From Sphingorhabdus sp. Alg239-R122 (GTDB lineage: Bacteria > Pseudomonadota > Alphaproteobacteria > Sphingomonadales > Sphingomonadaceae), in assembly GCF_900537065.1 (NCBI RefSeq), contig NZ_UNRC01000001.1, positions 62,001-126,000 on the forward strand: a DNA stretch of 64,000 bases, given 5' to 3'. Positions 9,599 through 19,193 of the stretch are shown here, piece by piece. The translations under genes and the position numbers were made by a program. The notes under the pieces were generated by a model. It was not told where the DNA came from, did not search any database, and saw nothing but the letters and a program-made list of their open reading frames with translations. Each line of letters starts with the position of its first letter. Position 1 is the first letter of the stretch.

Positions 9599-10033
9599 AT
9601 GTTTTTTCGAAGATTCAAAAAAACGATCCGGAACATCCTTATTGTTGAGGATGAACCTCTGGTGGCGTTCGATAATGAGCTGCATCTGGAAGAAGCGGGA
9701 TACAAAGTTGTGGCGACACTGGACAATGCCGCCGAAGCGATGAGCTGGATGGAAAAGGAGCAGGTGCAGCTCGTGCTTGCTGATATCAGGCTGCGTGGTG
9801 GTGATAGCGGTGTGGATGTCGCGAAAGCGGCGCATGACAGAGGCATTGCCGTTCTTTTTGCCACTGGCGCTTGCCCGAAAGAAGCGCGCGAACTGGCGGC
9901 AGGATGCCTGACCAAACCTTATTCGGCGAAAGAGCTGGTGCGCGCCGTGCAGGCTGTGGACCTACTCATTCGCGGCGAAAAGCTGAAATCCATGCCGCGC
10001 GCTCTGACGCTCTATCATCCGGTAGAAGATTAA
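9599..10033 (+). CDS. stand-alone response regulator receiver protein
   Basis: The protein has 144 residues and consists almost entirely of a CheY-like receiver domain. Key residues are present: acidic pair E17/D18 in LIVEDEP, phospho-acceptor D62 (LADIRL), T89 in FATG, and K106 (LTKPYS). There is no output domain, so it should act by protein-protein contact, like CheY or a phosphorelay intermediate. The first ten residues (MFFRRFKKTI) are basic and hydrophobic. The frame could open at a TTG at 9587, but the ATG at 9599 has GGAA six bases upstream. It is divergent from rluB, and no sensor kinase is adjacent. Confidence 0.9.
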   Translation: MFFRRFKKTIRNILIVEDEPLVAFDNELHLEEAGYKVVATLDNAAEAMSWMEKEQVQLVLADIRLRGGDSGVDVAKAAHDRGIAVLFATGACPKEARELAAGCLTKPYSAKELVRAVQAVDLLIRGEKLKSMPRALTLYHPVED

Positions 10034-10139
10034 CCTGGGATATATATCCACAGCCTGCACTGCGGCACAGCTGTTATTTGCATGTTTTCGTGGTTAGTGT
10101 CTCATCCCAGTTACACCACATGATAGTGGAGGATGTTGA

Positions 10140-11837
10140 GTGACAAGCACGACCGCCGCAAAGGCGCCTCAAAAACCGGGTTTCCGCAAGTTGATTGCCT
10201 CATTAGGGCAGCGCAAAACGGGTATCATGTTCGTATTCGGGTTTTCTGCCGGATTGCCTTATGCGCTGCTACTAGGAACACTCTACGCATGGCTGTCTGA
10301 CGCAAAGGTCGACCTGGAGACCATGGGGGTATTCTCGCTCATCGGCCTCGCTTATGCATTCAAATTCCTGTGGTCGCCGATTGTGGACCGGTTGAAACTG
10401 CCGCTGCTAAACAAGCTCGGGCGGCGTAAAAGTTGGCTTATTCCTGCACAGTTCCTGCTTGGCGCGATTTTTATCGTGCTGTCCACGCTTAATCCGGAAA
10501 CGTCGCTGGGCTGGTTCTCGCTGCTGGCTGGCTTCGGCGCTTTTGCATCGGCAACGCAGGATGTGGTGATTGATGCATGGCGTGTTGATGTGGCTGATGA
10601 GGTTGCGACGGTCGACATGCTTTCGACAGTTTATCAGCTCGGATACCGGATTGCGGCTCTTGTCGGCGGCGCGCTCGCGCTGTTTCTGGCCGATGCCTAT
10701 GACTGGCCTTTTGTCTATTTCCTGATGGGACTGGCAATGCTGGCTGTTGGTTGCGTTTCATTTTTTGCACCGGATACGGAAGCTGCAATTGTCAAAGCGG
10801 AAAATGACGAATTGCGTCAACCCGGATCGCTGGACCCGAAAATCCGCTCGACGGCGCTAATGATGGTTGGCCTGCTATGGGGCTGGGCGTTGGTGACCGT
10901 AATCCGTTTCATGATTGCATCGCTTGGCTCTGACCCTGACCTCAGACCGGATTCAGTGGAGTTCATCAAGTATCAGGGGCCGATCATTGTTGTTGCGACG
11001 GTTATTTTACCGGCCATTATCTCTGCTGTACTGGAATATTGGCGGCGGACTGGCAAATACGTCATCCATGAAGCGGTTGAAGTGCAAAGTGCGGCGGACC
11101 GTGTTGTTGATCATGGCTATCGCGCATTGTTGTTGCCGCTCACTGATATTATCGGGCGTCTTGGCTGGGCCGCGATATTGGTACTTGCGTTGATTTTGTC
11201 TTATCGGATTACCGATACGATCTGGGGCTCCTTTGCCTATCCGTTCTATCTCAATGAGCTTGAATATACGAAAAGCGAGGTTGCGGTGGCGTCCAAATTC
11301 TTTGGTGTCGGCATGACTATGCTCGGCATTGCGCTTGGCGGTATATTATTCACTTTTATCGGTCGCATGGCGACCTTGACATTGGGCGCTGTAACTGCGG
11401 CTGCCAGTAACCTGCTCTATGCCGATCTCGCTTCCGGTGGCCGGGCGATGGACATTGTCGGCTATTATTCCGGTTTTACATGGCTGGTCGGTCTGTTCGG
11501 GCAGGACGAGCGCATGTCGCGGCTGATGCTCGCAATTACGGGTGAAAACCTGGCAGGTGGTCTCGCTGGTGCGGCCTTTGTGGCTTATCTCTCATCGATT
11601 ACGAGCAAGACATATAGCGCGGTGCAATATGCCTTGCTGTCATCGCTGACATTCCTTGTGGGCACATTGGGCCGTGGGGCGCTGGGCGAGATGATCGAAC
11701 GCGAAGGCTATTACAATATCTTTCTGTTTACTGCCTCGCTCGGCCTGCTGGCTGTGGCGCTGTGCATTGCCGAATGGATCCGCGTGAAGCGGCAGGGTAA
11801 GTCCGGAGCGGGTGTGCCAGCGGCAGGCATGGTTTAA
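10140..11837 (+). CDS. ampG: AmpG-like MFS permease (muropeptide transporter type)
   Basis: This is a 565-residue inner-membrane protein with about 12-14 hydrophobic segments. The start MTSTTAAKAPQKPGFRKL and the motifs GFSAGLPYALLLGTL and AYAFKFLWSPIVDRLKLP are typical of AmpG, which imports GlcNAc-anhydroMurNAc peptides from the periplasm for peptidoglycan recycling. The start codon is GTG, with GGAGGA about six bases upstream. A soluble insert lies near residues 220-300 between the two six-helix halves. The 3' end shares a TTAA with folC on the other strand. Family is confident, but the precise substrate is inferred. Confidence 0.85.
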   Translation: MTSTTAAKAPQKPGFRKLIASLGQRKTGIMFVFGFSAGLPYALLLGTLYAWLSDAKVDLETMGVFSLIGLAYAFKFLWSPIVDRLKLPLLNKLGRRKSWLIPAQFLLGAIFIVLSTLNPETSLGWFSLLAGFGAFASATQDVVIDAWRVDVADEVATVDMLSTVYQLGYRIAALVGGALALFLADAYDWPFVYFLMGLAMLAVGCVSFFAPDTEAAIVKAENDELRQPGSLDPKIRSTALMMVGLLWGWALVTVIRFMIASLGSDPDLRPDSVEFIKYQGPIIVVATVILPAIISAVLEYWRRTGKYVIHEAVEVQSAADRVVDHGYRALLLPLTDIIGRLGWAAILVLALILSYRITDTIWGSFAYPFYLNELEYTKSEVAVASKFFGVGMTMLGIALGGILFTFIGRMATLTLGAVTAAASNLLYADLASGGRAMDIVGYYSGFTWLVGLFGQDERMSRLMLAITGENLAGGLAGAAFVAYLSSITSKTYSAVQYALLSSLTFLVGTLGRGALGEMIEREGYYNIFLFTASLGLLAVALCIAEWIRVKRQGKSGAGVPAAGMV

Positions 11838-13165
11838 ACAGGCAGCTGCCTGTTGGCCTTCAGCACGGCACCTGCGAGATAGAGCGAACCTGCGATCAGG
11901 ATATGGTCGCCATGCGCCGGGGTAATCGCTGCCAGTGCTACTGCAACATCCTCATCCGCTTGAACTTCAAGCCCTGCCTTGGCGGTGCTCGCCATAAAGG
12001 CTTCAGGGGAATGATAGTCGTGATTTGGCACGGGCACATGGTGGATGGATTTCAGGCGTGGTAAAAGCGGGGCGATCATCGCTGCGGGATCCTTGTTGGA
12101 CAACATACCGAGGACTAGGTGCACAGGCGCATCCAGTTCATCAAAATGCACACCTAAAACTGCTCCAGCGTCGGCATTGTGTCCGCCATCCAACCATATT
12201 GGATTTTTGCTGCCTAGCTTTTGCGTCACAGGTCCATCTACAAGGCGCTGCAACCGTGCAGGCCAGTCGGTCCATTCCATCATCGCGGCGAATGCGCTTT
12301 CGGGAATGTGTATCTTGTGTTGATGCCGCAGCATGGCAATGGCCAGCGCGGCGTTATCAGCCTGATGCGCGCCTGCCATACGGGGCAGGGGAAGTGACAT
12401 TTTGCCGCGTATATCACGGTAATGCAGGGCATTTTCGTAAGCGATGGCATCCCAGGTTTCGCCGCGTGCGTGTATAGGTGCGGCGACTTTACTGGCCTGT
12501 GTGGCAATTGTTTCGGTCATGGACGGTGTATATCTCTGCGTTACAAGCGGCACATCTTTTTTGGCGATACCGGTTTTTTCAAAGGCGATCCGGTCCATTG
12601 GTGCAGAAGGTACGCCGTCTTCTTCGCTGAGGAGAAAAGCTTCATGGTCGATCCCCAGGCTGGCGATGCCGCAGACTGCGGGTTTTTCCACGACATTGGT
12701 GGCGTCAAGACGCCCGCCAAGCCCTACTTCGAGTATTACGGCATCAGCAGGGTTTTCGGTAAAAACAAGCAGTGCCGCGGTTGCCGTGACTTCAAAAAAG
12801 CTGGGGTTGATATTGCTTGCATTATCAAGAACGCGCGACAGTGCCTGTGCCAGCCTATCGTCATCAATCAATTGTCCCGCGACACGGATACGTTCGTTGA
12901 AACGGACCAGATGCGGACTGGTAAAAACATGTGCGGTATACCCCGCTGCTTCGATCGCAGCGCGCAGGAACGCGCAGGTGGAGCCCTTGCCATTGGTTCC
13001 GGCAACATGAAAAACAGGAGGCAGCTTATCCTGTGGATTGCCAAGCGCGTCAAGCAATGCAGTAATCCGTTCCAGACCCAGCACATCACGTCCGGGCGAC
13101 AGGTTGCTCAACCGGTCAAGCTGCGCCTGTACGGCGGCATTATCGGATATTGCACCGTCGGCCAT
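11834..13165 (-). CDS. folC: bifunctional folylpolyglutamate synthase/dihydrofolate synthase
   Basis: This 443-residue Mur-ligase-type enzyme adds glutamate to dihydropteroate and to folates in the cytoplasm. The ATP-binding loop VAGTNGKGSTCAF lies near residues 54-66. SPHLVRFNERIRV and ILEVGLGGRLDATN are family signatures, and the C-terminal part carries WLDGGHNADAG. It is the last gene of the trpF-trpB-trpA-accD-folC run, 21 bases after accD, an arrangement common in alphaproteobacteria. Its stop codon overlaps that of the convergent ampG gene by four bases (TTAA). Confidence 0.95.
   Translation of the reverse strand: MADGAISDNAAVQAQLDRLSNLSPGRDVLGLERITALLDALGNPQDKLPPVFHVAGTNGKGSTCAFLRAAIEAAGYTAHVFTSPHLVRFNERIRVAGQLIDDDRLAQALSRVLDNASNINPSFFEVTATAALLVFTENPADAVILEVGLGGRLDATNVVEKPAVCGIASLGIDHEAFLLSEEDGVPSAPMDRIAFEKTGIAKKDVPLVTQRYTPSMTETIATQASKVAAPIHARGETWDAIAYENALHYRDIRGKMSLPLPRMAGAHQADNAALAIAMLRHQHKIHIPESAFAAMMEWTDWPARLQRLVDGPVTQKLGSKNPIWLDGGHNADAGAVLGVHFDELDAPVHLVLGMLSNKDPAAMIAPLLPRLKSIHHVPVPNHDYHSPEAFMASTAKAGLEVQADEDVAVALAAITPAHGDHILIAGSLYLAGAVLKANRQLPV
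11837..11854. repeat. 18-bp perfect palindrome at the ampG/folC junction
   Basis: The sequence AACAGGCAGCTGCCTGTT is its own reverse complement. It starts on the last base of the ampG stop codon and runs into the 3' end of folC. A nine-base-pair stem could form in either transcript, but no T-run follows on either side, so a classical intrinsic terminator is not supported. It may mark transcript ends or be a chance consequence of the codons. Confidence 0.5.
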
Positions 13166-13186
13166 CTGAAATTCCGGTTATGTGTA

Positions 13187-14041
13187 TCAGGCGGCCTTGA
13201 TGCCGCTCATTGTGTAATCAATTACACTTGCCAGCTTATCACGCAAATCCTTGCGGTGAACCACCATGTCTATCATCCCGTGATCGAGCAGATATTCTGC
13301 GCGCTGGAACCCTTCGGGCAGTTTCTCGCGGATAGTGTCCTGGATCACGCGCTGTCCTGCAAAACCGATCAATGCACCGGGTTCGGCAATCTGGATATCA
13401 CCCAGCATAGCGTAACTGGCCGTGACCCCGCCGGTGGTCGGGTCAGTCAGGACAACAATATAGGGCAGGCCCGCCGCGCGCATCTGATTAATGGCGACCG
13501 TCGCCTTGGGCATCTGCATCAGCGACAAAATGCCCTCTTGCATCCGTGCACCGCCCGCAGCGGTGAAGATGATATAGGGGCATTTTTTGTCAATGGCATG
13601 GTTCACGCCATTGACAAAGGCTGCGCCCACGGCAAGGCCCATGGAACCGCCCATAAAGCCGAATTCCTGCACGCCCATAACGACCGGGTGGTCTTGAATA
13701 GTGCCGCTGGCGTTGGTCAGCGCGTCGGGATAATCATTATCCGCCATCGCCGTTTTCATACGGTCGGCATATTTTTTGCTGTCCTTGAATTTGAGCGGGT
13801 CGCTTTGTACTTCCGGCGCCTCCAGCACTTCCCAGCTGCCTTCATCAAGCATCTGAACAAACCGCACCGTCGCACCGATACGGCCATGATGGTCACACAT
13901 AGGACAAATAGACTGGTTTTCTTCAAACTCTTTCAGAAACACCATTTCCTGGCAATTTTTGCACTTGTGCCAAAGATTATCTTCTGTTTCACGCTTGGCG
14001 ATAAAGGGAATGGCATTGCGGACTTTGCTGAACCAGCTCAT
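13187..14041 (-). CDS. accD: acetyl-CoA carboxylase carboxyltransferase subunit beta
   Basis: This 284-residue protein has an N-terminal four-cysteine zinc ribbon (C27, C30, C46, C49). The crotonase-like carboxyltransferase fold follows, with [15 protein letters not shown] and [17 protein letters not shown]. With AccA it transfers the carboxyl group from biotin to acetyl-CoA, the first step of fatty-acid synthesis. It lies 18 bases after trpA and 21 bases before folC in the same orientation. Length and motifs are standard. Confidence 0.97.
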   Translation of the reverse strand: MSWFSKVRNAIPFIAKRETEDNLWHKCKNCQEMVFLKEFEENQSICPMCDHHGRIGATVRFVQMLDEGSWEVLEAPEVQSDPLKFKDSKKYADRMKTAMADNDYPDALTNASGTIQDHPVVMGVQEFGFMGGSMGLAVGAAFVNGVNHAIDKKCPYIIFTAAGGARMQEGILSLMQMPKATVAINQMRAAGLPYIVVLTDPTTGGVTASYAMLGDIQIAEPGALIGFAGQRVIQDTIREKLPEGFQRAEYLLDHGMIDMVVHRKDLRDKLASVIDYTMSGIKAA

Positions 14042-14059
14042 GGGGTTTATCCTTGCAAA

Positions 14060-14842
14060 TTATTTTCTGGCATCATGTATAGCTGATGACAGGCTTTTTA
14101 CATAATCACGAACATGCGGTGCAGCATTGCCGCCATGCTCGGCGATAATTTCGACAATAGCAGAGCCAACAACCACGCCATCTGCCGTTTTTGCAACTGC
14201 TGCGGCCTGATCCGGCGTGCGAATGCCAAAACCCACTGCGATGGGCAGGTCGGTTTGCGACTTGAGCGCAGCGACAGCGCCTTCAATGCTGGCCTGTGCC
14301 GCCTGCTGCTTGCCCGTGACGCCCGCAACTGAGACGTAATAGAGAAAGCCTGTCGCGCCTTGTAGGACCGCGGGAAGCCGCTCTGCGTCCGTGGTAGGTG
14401 TGGCGAGACGGACATTGGCTATATCGGCCTCACGCAATGCCGGTCCGAGTACATCATCTTCTTCGGCAGGTATATCGACGCAGATAATGCCGTCCACACC
14501 TGCATCGGTGCAAGCACCTGTAAACCACTGTGCCCCGCGCCGAACCATCGGATTGGCATAGCCCATCAGGATCAGCGGGACATTTGGGTGGCGCGCGCGA
14601 AAATCCTTGGCAATGGCAAATATATCGGCGGTTGTTGTTCCCGCACTCAGGCTGCGCAAATTGGCAAGCTGAATCACCGGGCCATCCGCCATGGGATCGG
14701 TAAAAGGCATGCCGAGTTCGATAATATCCGCGCCGCCTTCGACCAGTGCGTCGAGATTGGCCGCGGTATCTCCATCGCCAGCGGTGATAAAAGCGACGAG
14801 GCTCGCGCGGTCAGGCGGGAATGAGTTGGAAAGACGGGTCAC
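14060..14842 (-). CDS. trpA: tryptophan synthase subunit alpha
   Basis: This TIM-barrel enzyme cleaves indole-3-glycerol phosphate and passes indole to TrpB. An upstream frame runs to 14899, but it would overlap trpB. The GTG at 14842 makes a four-base GTGA overlap with the trpB stop and gives a normal 260-residue protein. Catalytic E42 (IIELGMPF) and D53 (DPMADGP) have the same 11-residue spacing as Glu49 and Asp60 in the Salmonella enzyme. The phosphate-binding patches VGFGIRTP and VVGSAIV are present. Translational coupling to trpB fits the alpha2-beta2 stoichiometry. Confidence 0.96.
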   Translation of the reverse strand: MTRLSNSFPPDRASLVAFITAGDGDTAANLDALVEGGADIIELGMPFTDPMADGPVIQLANLRSLSAGTTTADIFAIAKDFRARHPNVPLILMGYANPMVRRGAQWFTGACTDAGVDGIICVDIPAEEDDVLGPALREADIANVRLATPTTDAERLPAVLQGATGFLYYVSVAGVTGKQQAAQASIEGAVAALKSQTDLPIAVGFGIRTPDQAAAVAKTADGVVVGSAIVEIIAEHGGNAAPHVRDYVKSLSSAIHDARK

Positions 14843-16080
14843 ATTTCCACTCCCAAAGCATCTGCCACGGTGAAAATATCTTTGTCGCCGCGGCCGCACA
14901 GGTTGGCCAGAATGATCTGACCTCTATCCATTTGTGCGGCACGTTTTACGACGGCGGATATGGCATGACTGGGCTCAAGTGCGGGAATAATACCTTCAGT
15001 ACGGCACAATTGCTGGAACGCGGCCAGTGCATCCTCATCGGTGCAGCTGTCATATTCGACGCGGCCAATATCGCTGAGCCAGCTATGTTCGGGGCCGATG
15101 CCAGGATAATCAAGACCAGCGCTGATCGAATGTGCTTCGTCAATCTGTCCGTCTTCATCCTGTAACAGATAGGTTTTATTGCCGTGCAGTATACCGGGCT
15201 CTCCGCCCGCAAGCGAAGCTGCATGCTTTTTTTTCAGGCCTTCGCCCGCGGCTTCAATGCCCAGCATAGCCACGTCAGCATCATCCAAAAACGGATGAAA
15301 TAACCCAATGGCATTCGATCCACCGCCAATAGCCGCCACCAGCAGGTCGGGCAGGCGGCCTGTGCGTCCCATCATCTGTGCGCGTGCCTCACGGCCAATT
15401 ACACTTTGAAAATCGCGGACCAGTTCAGGATAGGGATGGGGTCCCGCCGCCGTACCGATAATATAAAATGTATCATGCACATTGGCGACCCAGTCGCGCA
15501 ACGCCTCGTTCATCGCGTCCTTAAGTGTGCGTGCACCGCTTTCCACGCCAATAACTTCCGCGCCGAGCAGCTTCATACGAAATACATTGGGCTGTTGCCG
15601 TTCCATATCGCGTGCACCCATATAAATGACGCAGGGCAGGCCAAAGCGCGCGCAGACCGTTGCGGTGGCCACGCCATGCTGGCCTGCACCGGTTTCGGCA
15701 ATGATCCGTGTCTTGCCCATGCGTTTGGCGAGCAGTATCTGGCCGATGCAATTGTTGATCTTGTGCGCGCCAGTATGATTAAGCTCGTCACGTTTGAACC
15801 AGATTTCAGCACCCTTGCCTTCAGGTGCATTGTTGCGCACATCTTCGGTTAGCCGTTCGGCATAATAAAGTGGGCTGGGGCGACCGACATAATGTTCGAG
15901 CAGGTCGTCAAATTCAGCTTTGAATTCCGGATCAATCTTGGCCGCTTTGTAATGTTTTTCCAGATCGAGCACGAGCGGCATGAGTGTTTCGGCGACATAA
16001 CGTCCGCCAAAATCACCAAAATGCCCGCGATCATCGGGTTGGCTGCGATAGGAGTTTGGGGAATTTTGTGTTTCTGTCAT
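14839..16080 (-). CDS. trpB: tryptophan synthase subunit beta
   Basis: This PLP enzyme joins indole and serine to make tryptophan. The ATG at 16080 is chosen over an upstream codon at 16101 because it forms an ATGA overlap with the trpF stop and gives a normal 413-residue protein. The PLP lysine is K107 in [10 protein letters not shown]. The phosphate-binding GGGSNAIG and the ammonia-tunnel residues around ETGAGQHG are present. It is the middle gene of a tightly coupled trpF-trpB-trpA trio. Confidence 0.97.
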   Translation of the reverse strand: MTETQNSPNSYRSQPDDRGHFGDFGGRYVAETLMPLVLDLEKHYKAAKIDPEFKAEFDDLLEHYVGRPSPLYYAERLTEDVRNNAPEGKGAEIWFKRDELNHTGAHKINNCIGQILLAKRMGKTRIIAETGAGQHGVATATVCARFGLPCVIYMGARDMERQQPNVFRMKLLGAEVIGVESGARTLKDAMNEALRDWVANVHDTFYIIGTAAGPHPYPELVRDFQSVIGREARAQMMGRTGRLPDLLVAAIGGGSNAIGLFHPFLDDADVAMLGIEAAGEGLKKKHAASLAGGEPGILHGNKTYLLQDEDGQIDEAHSISAGLDYPGIGPEHSWLSDIGRVEYDSCTDEDALAAFQQLCRTEGIIPALEPSHAISAVVKRAAQMDRGQIILANLCGRGDKDIFTVADALGVEM

Positions 16081-16706
16081 AGCTGCTGCACGGCTTGGCA
16101 AAAGGCATGGATTTTGTCCACATCTTTCACGCCGGGTGCAGATTCGACGCCAGAAGATACATCCACAAGCGGCGTGCCTGTCTGGCGGATCGCATCGGCG
16201 ATGTTATCCGGTGATAGACCGCCCGCCAGACCCCATGCATAGCCGGGCTGGAAATCATGTAGCAGCGACCAGTCTGCCGCTTCACCATTACCGCCAGGCA
16301 GTTTTTTGGCAGGTGCATCGAACAGGATGCAATCGGCAATCCCTTGAAATCGTTCGTTGCGCTCAAGTGTGCCTGCATCGCGCAAACCCACGGCCTTCCA
16401 GACTTCCAAGCCAGTCTTCTTTTTAACCAAATCAATCCATTCGGGCGTTTCGCGGCCATGGAACTGGATAATATCCGGCCTGACTATATCGATGGCCTGC
16501 CCAGTCGTTTTGGTATCGGCATTGACGAGCAACTGCACGACTTTTGCTCTGCCGCGCGCTATTTCACACAATTCGGCGGCTTTTTGAAAAGGCACATGAC
16601 GCGCGCTGTCAGGAAAATGCACCATGCCGATATGGGTTGCCCCTGCATCGATGGCGGCTTCTATGGTCTCAGGGCTCGACAGCCCGCAAATCTTTATCTG
16701 GGTCAT
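16077..16706 (-). CDS. trpF: phosphoribosylanthranilate isomerase
   Basis: This 209-residue TIM barrel isomerises phosphoribosylanthranilate in tryptophan synthesis. The general base C7 lies in KICGLS, and the acid Asp lies in CILFDAPAK. The C-terminal phosphate-binding patches AGGLSPDN and VDVSSGVE are intact. The gene follows pyrF by only eight bases and overlaps trpB by four, so pyrimidine and tryptophan genes appear to be on one transcript. No leader peptide or attenuator is visible here, as there is no room for one. Confidence 0.96.
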   Translation of the reverse strand: MTQIKICGLSSPETIEAAIDAGATHIGMVHFPDSARHVPFQKAAELCEIARGRAKVVQLLVNADTKTTGQAIDIVRPDIIQFHGRETPEWIDLVKKKTGLEVWKAVGLRDAGTLERNERFQGIADCILFDAPAKKLPGGNGEAADWSLLHDFQPGYAWGLAGGLSPDNIADAIRQTGTPLVDVSSGVESAPGVKDVDKIHAFCQAVQQL

Positions 16707-16714
16707 AATGATAT

Positions 16715-17389
16715 TTACAGTGTGGCTTCAATAGCCCGGGCGGCATTAACAGGGCTATCGGCTTTGGAAATAGGACGGCCTATGACCAGTATCGATGCGC
16801 CATTATCGCGGGCCTGCCTGGGCGTGACCGTCCGTTTTTGATCACTGGCCCTGCCGCCGCCGGGGCGCAGGCCGGGAACAACAAAAAACCCGTTTTTCCA
16901 GTTTTTCTTAGCCGCTTTTACTTCATGGCCAGAACATACAATACCGTCAAGGCCTGCTTCCTGCGCCAGATCAGCGAGCCGTGCCACCTGGTCATGTGCG
17001 CTGCCACCATAGCCGACGCTTGCCATGTCGTCTTCATCCAGGCTGGTTAGCAAGGTGACACCAACGACTTTGGTATGACTGCCCGCGGCGGCTTTGGCAT
17101 CTTCCATCATGGCCCGGCCGCCTGCGGCATGTACGGTAACGATAGCAGGTTCCAGCACATGAATGGCCTGCATTGCTGCCGCTACAGTGTTCGGAATATC
17201 GTGCAGTTTCAGGTCAAGGAAAACAGGTAGACCCAGATGGCTGATTTCATGAACGCCATGATGACCATGGGCGCAAAAGAATTCGAGGCCCAGCTTGACT
17301 CCGCCAATATGGTCATGCGCAGATTTGACAAGTGCCACTGCCCGATCAAGCGAGGGGGTATCAACGGCGAGATAGATCGGATTGGACAC
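16715..17389 (-). CDS. pyrF: orotidine 5'-phosphate decarboxylase
   Basis: This 224-residue enzyme decarboxylates OMP to UMP. The catalytic D-x-K-x-x-D array is visible as FLDLKLHDIPNT (D59, K61, D64). The C-terminal VVPGLRPGGG forms the phosphate loop. The start codon is GTG. It lies 20 bases after the LapA-domain gene and eight before trpF. Confidence 0.96.
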   Translation of the reverse strand: MSNPIYLAVDTPSLDRAVALVKSAHDHIGGVKLGLEFFCAHGHHGVHEISHLGLPVFLDLKLHDIPNTVAAAMQAIHVLEPAIVTVHAAGGRAMMEDAKAAAGSHTKVVGVTLLTSLDEDDMASVGYGGSAHDQVARLADLAQEAGLDGIVCSGHEVKAAKKNWKNGFFVVPGLRPGGGRASDQKRTVTPRQARDNGASILVIGRPISKADSPVNAARAIEATL

Positions 17390-17409
17390 ACAGGGCCTTT
17401 CTATAAGGT

Positions 17410-17721
17410 TCAGACGGATGAGAGCGGGCTGTTGTCCGTATTTGCAATTTCTTCAGGCTTGGAATCAAGAGGTTTTGCAGGCGGAATGGCAGTCTGTGCT
17501 TCAAGACTCGCGATGCGGCGTTTTAGCCGCCACCGCAGTGTCCTGTAATATAACCATAATGGTATGAAACCGAGCAGGAAAGCAGCAATAATATATGTAG
17601 CTACGCGTGCGTTCAGAATAATAAAGCCAAGATCCAGGTCAATTCTCTGTTCGTTGCTCCACCAAAACAGAAAAAGTGCCACAAATAGGAGGAATGTCAG
17701 CAATGTCTTCAAGAAAATCAT
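17410..17721 (-). CDS. LapA-domain (DUF1049) small membrane protein
   Basis: The frame extends to 17775, but the ATG at 17721 (MIFLKTLLTFLLFVALFLFW) gives the usual compact form of 103 residues. It has two membrane helices, at about 3-21 and 38-58, then a basic coiled segment (RWRLKRRIASLEAQ) and a Pro/Ser-rich tail. This matches the lipopolysaccharide assembly protein A domain. In E. coli LapA works with LapB in LPS quality control; here only the domain is seen. It sits between purB and pyrF in the long minus-strand block. Confidence 0.8.
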   Translation of the reverse strand: MIFLKTLLTFLLFVALFLFWWSNEQRIDLDLGFIILNARVATYIIAAFLLGFIPLWLYYRTLRWRLKRRIASLEAQTAIPPAKPLDSKPEEIANTDNSPLSSV

Positions 17722-17804
17722 GTTACGGCCACCCTGTTGTTCAGTGAGTTCCTTTGCTGTCGATAGGGACACCATACAGATAGCGCAGCGACACGCAAAA
17801 CATT

Positions 17805-19106
17805 TTAACTTTTGAAAACGCGGTCGAAAATCGTGTCAACATGCTTGAAATGATAATCAAGATTGAATTTATCCTCAAGCTCGGCTTCACTCATATTTGC
17901 GGAAACGTCGCTATCGCTTTTAAGCAGTTCCAGCAGTGACAATTCCCCATCCGATTCCCATACTTTCATCGCGTTGCGCTGAACGATGCGATAGGCATCT
18001 TCACGGCTGATACCAGCCTGTGTGAGAGCCAGTAGTACACGCTGTGAATGTACGAGTCCGCCCATGCGATCGAGGTTTTTCTGCATCCGTTCAGGATAGA
18101 CGACTAGCTTTTCAACCACACCGGTGAGGCGATGCAGGGCAAAATCAAGCGTAATGGTGGCATCGGGACCGATATAGCGCTCAACCGAGCTGTGTGAGAT
18201 ATCGCGCTCGTGCCATAGTGCGACATTTTCCATAGCAGGCAGGGCATAGCTGCGCACCATGCGGGCGAGACCGGTCAGGTTTTCGGTGAGCACAGGGTTG
18301 CGCTTGTGCGGCATAGCGGAAGAGCCTTTTTGCCCCGGTGAAAAATATTCCTCGGCTTCAAGGACTTCGGTGCGCTGTAGGTGGCGCACTTCGGTCGCAA
18401 GACGTTCAATGCTTGACGCGATGACCGCAAGTGCGGCGAAATAGGCGGCATGGCGGTCGCGCGGAATAACCTGTGTGGAAACGGGCTCAATTTCCAGTCC
18501 CATTTTTTCCGCTACATGCGCTTCGACGCGTGGGTCGATATTGGCAAAGGTGCCGACAGCGCCGCTAACGGCGCATGTGGCGATTTCACGGCGTGCTTCG
18601 ATGAGCCGTTCACGTCCGCGCGCAAATTCAGCATAGGCCTGTGCAAGTTTAAGTCCAAAAGTGGTAGGTTCGGCATGGATGCCATGGCTGCGGCCGATCG
18701 TGGCGGTATATTTATGTTCTTCAGCGCGCGTTTTGAGCGCGGAGAGCAACACATCCATTTTTTCCAGCAATATATCCGTTGCCCGGACAAGCTGTACCGA
18801 AAGACATGTGTCGAGCACATCGCTGCTGGTCATGCCCTGATGCATGAAACGCGCTTCTTCGCCTACATGTTCGGCGACATTGGTCAGGAAAGCGATAACA
18901 TCATGTTTGACTTCGGCTTCGATTGCATCGATCCGGTCAACCTCAAACGCGCCCTTTTCCCATATCGCCTCTGCCGCGCTTTTGGGGACGACACCCAATT
19001 CAGCCAGTGCGTCGGTGGCATGTGCTTCAATTTCAAACCAGATGCGGAATTTCGATTCCGGTTCCCAGATAGCTGTCATTTCCGGGCGGGCATAGCGAGG
19101 GACCAT
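17805..19106 (-). CDS. purB: adenylosuccinate lyase
   Basis: This 433-residue lyase of the fumarase/aspartase superfamily works twice in purine synthesis, on SAICAR and on adenylosuccinate. The superfamily signature SSAMPHKRNP is present near residue 270. SHGIHAEPTTFG and HQGMTSSDVLDT supply the other active-site regions. The start MVPRYARPEMTAIW is typical of the alphaproteobacterial type. It is followed by the LapA-domain gene after 83 bases. Confidence 0.97.
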   Translation of the reverse strand: MVPRYARPEMTAIWEPESKFRIWFEIEAHATDALAELGVVPKSAAEAIWEKGAFEVDRIDAIEAEVKHDVIAFLTNVAEHVGEEARFMHQGMTSSDVLDTCLSVQLVRATDILLEKMDVLLSALKTRAEEHKYTATIGRSHGIHAEPTTFGLKLAQAYAEFARGRERLIEARREIATCAVSGAVGTFANIDPRVEAHVAEKMGLEIEPVSTQVIPRDRHAAYFAALAVIASSIERLATEVRHLQRTEVLEAEEYFSPGQKGSSAMPHKRNPVLTENLTGLARMVRSYALPAMENVALWHERDISHSSVERYIGPDATITLDFALHRLTGVVEKLVVYPERMQKNLDRMGGLVHSQRVLLALTQAGISREDAYRIVQRNAMKVWESDGELSLLELLKSDSDVSANMSEAELEDKFNLDYHFKHVDTIFDRVFKS

Positions 19107-19193
19107 GGGAACTCCTGTCAGGGTAAGGGCTGGATTCGTTTTGTCTGGCTAGCGGCTAGCAGGGCAGGCGCTAAAATTAAAGCGTCTTGAAAG

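Noticed and set aside
12422-14086. 554-codon open frame on the plus strand opposite folC and accD
   Set aside because: It lies fully antisense to two confident genes, has a Cys/His-rich composition typical of antisense translation, and no ribosome-binding site. It is open because of the codon bias of the real genes.
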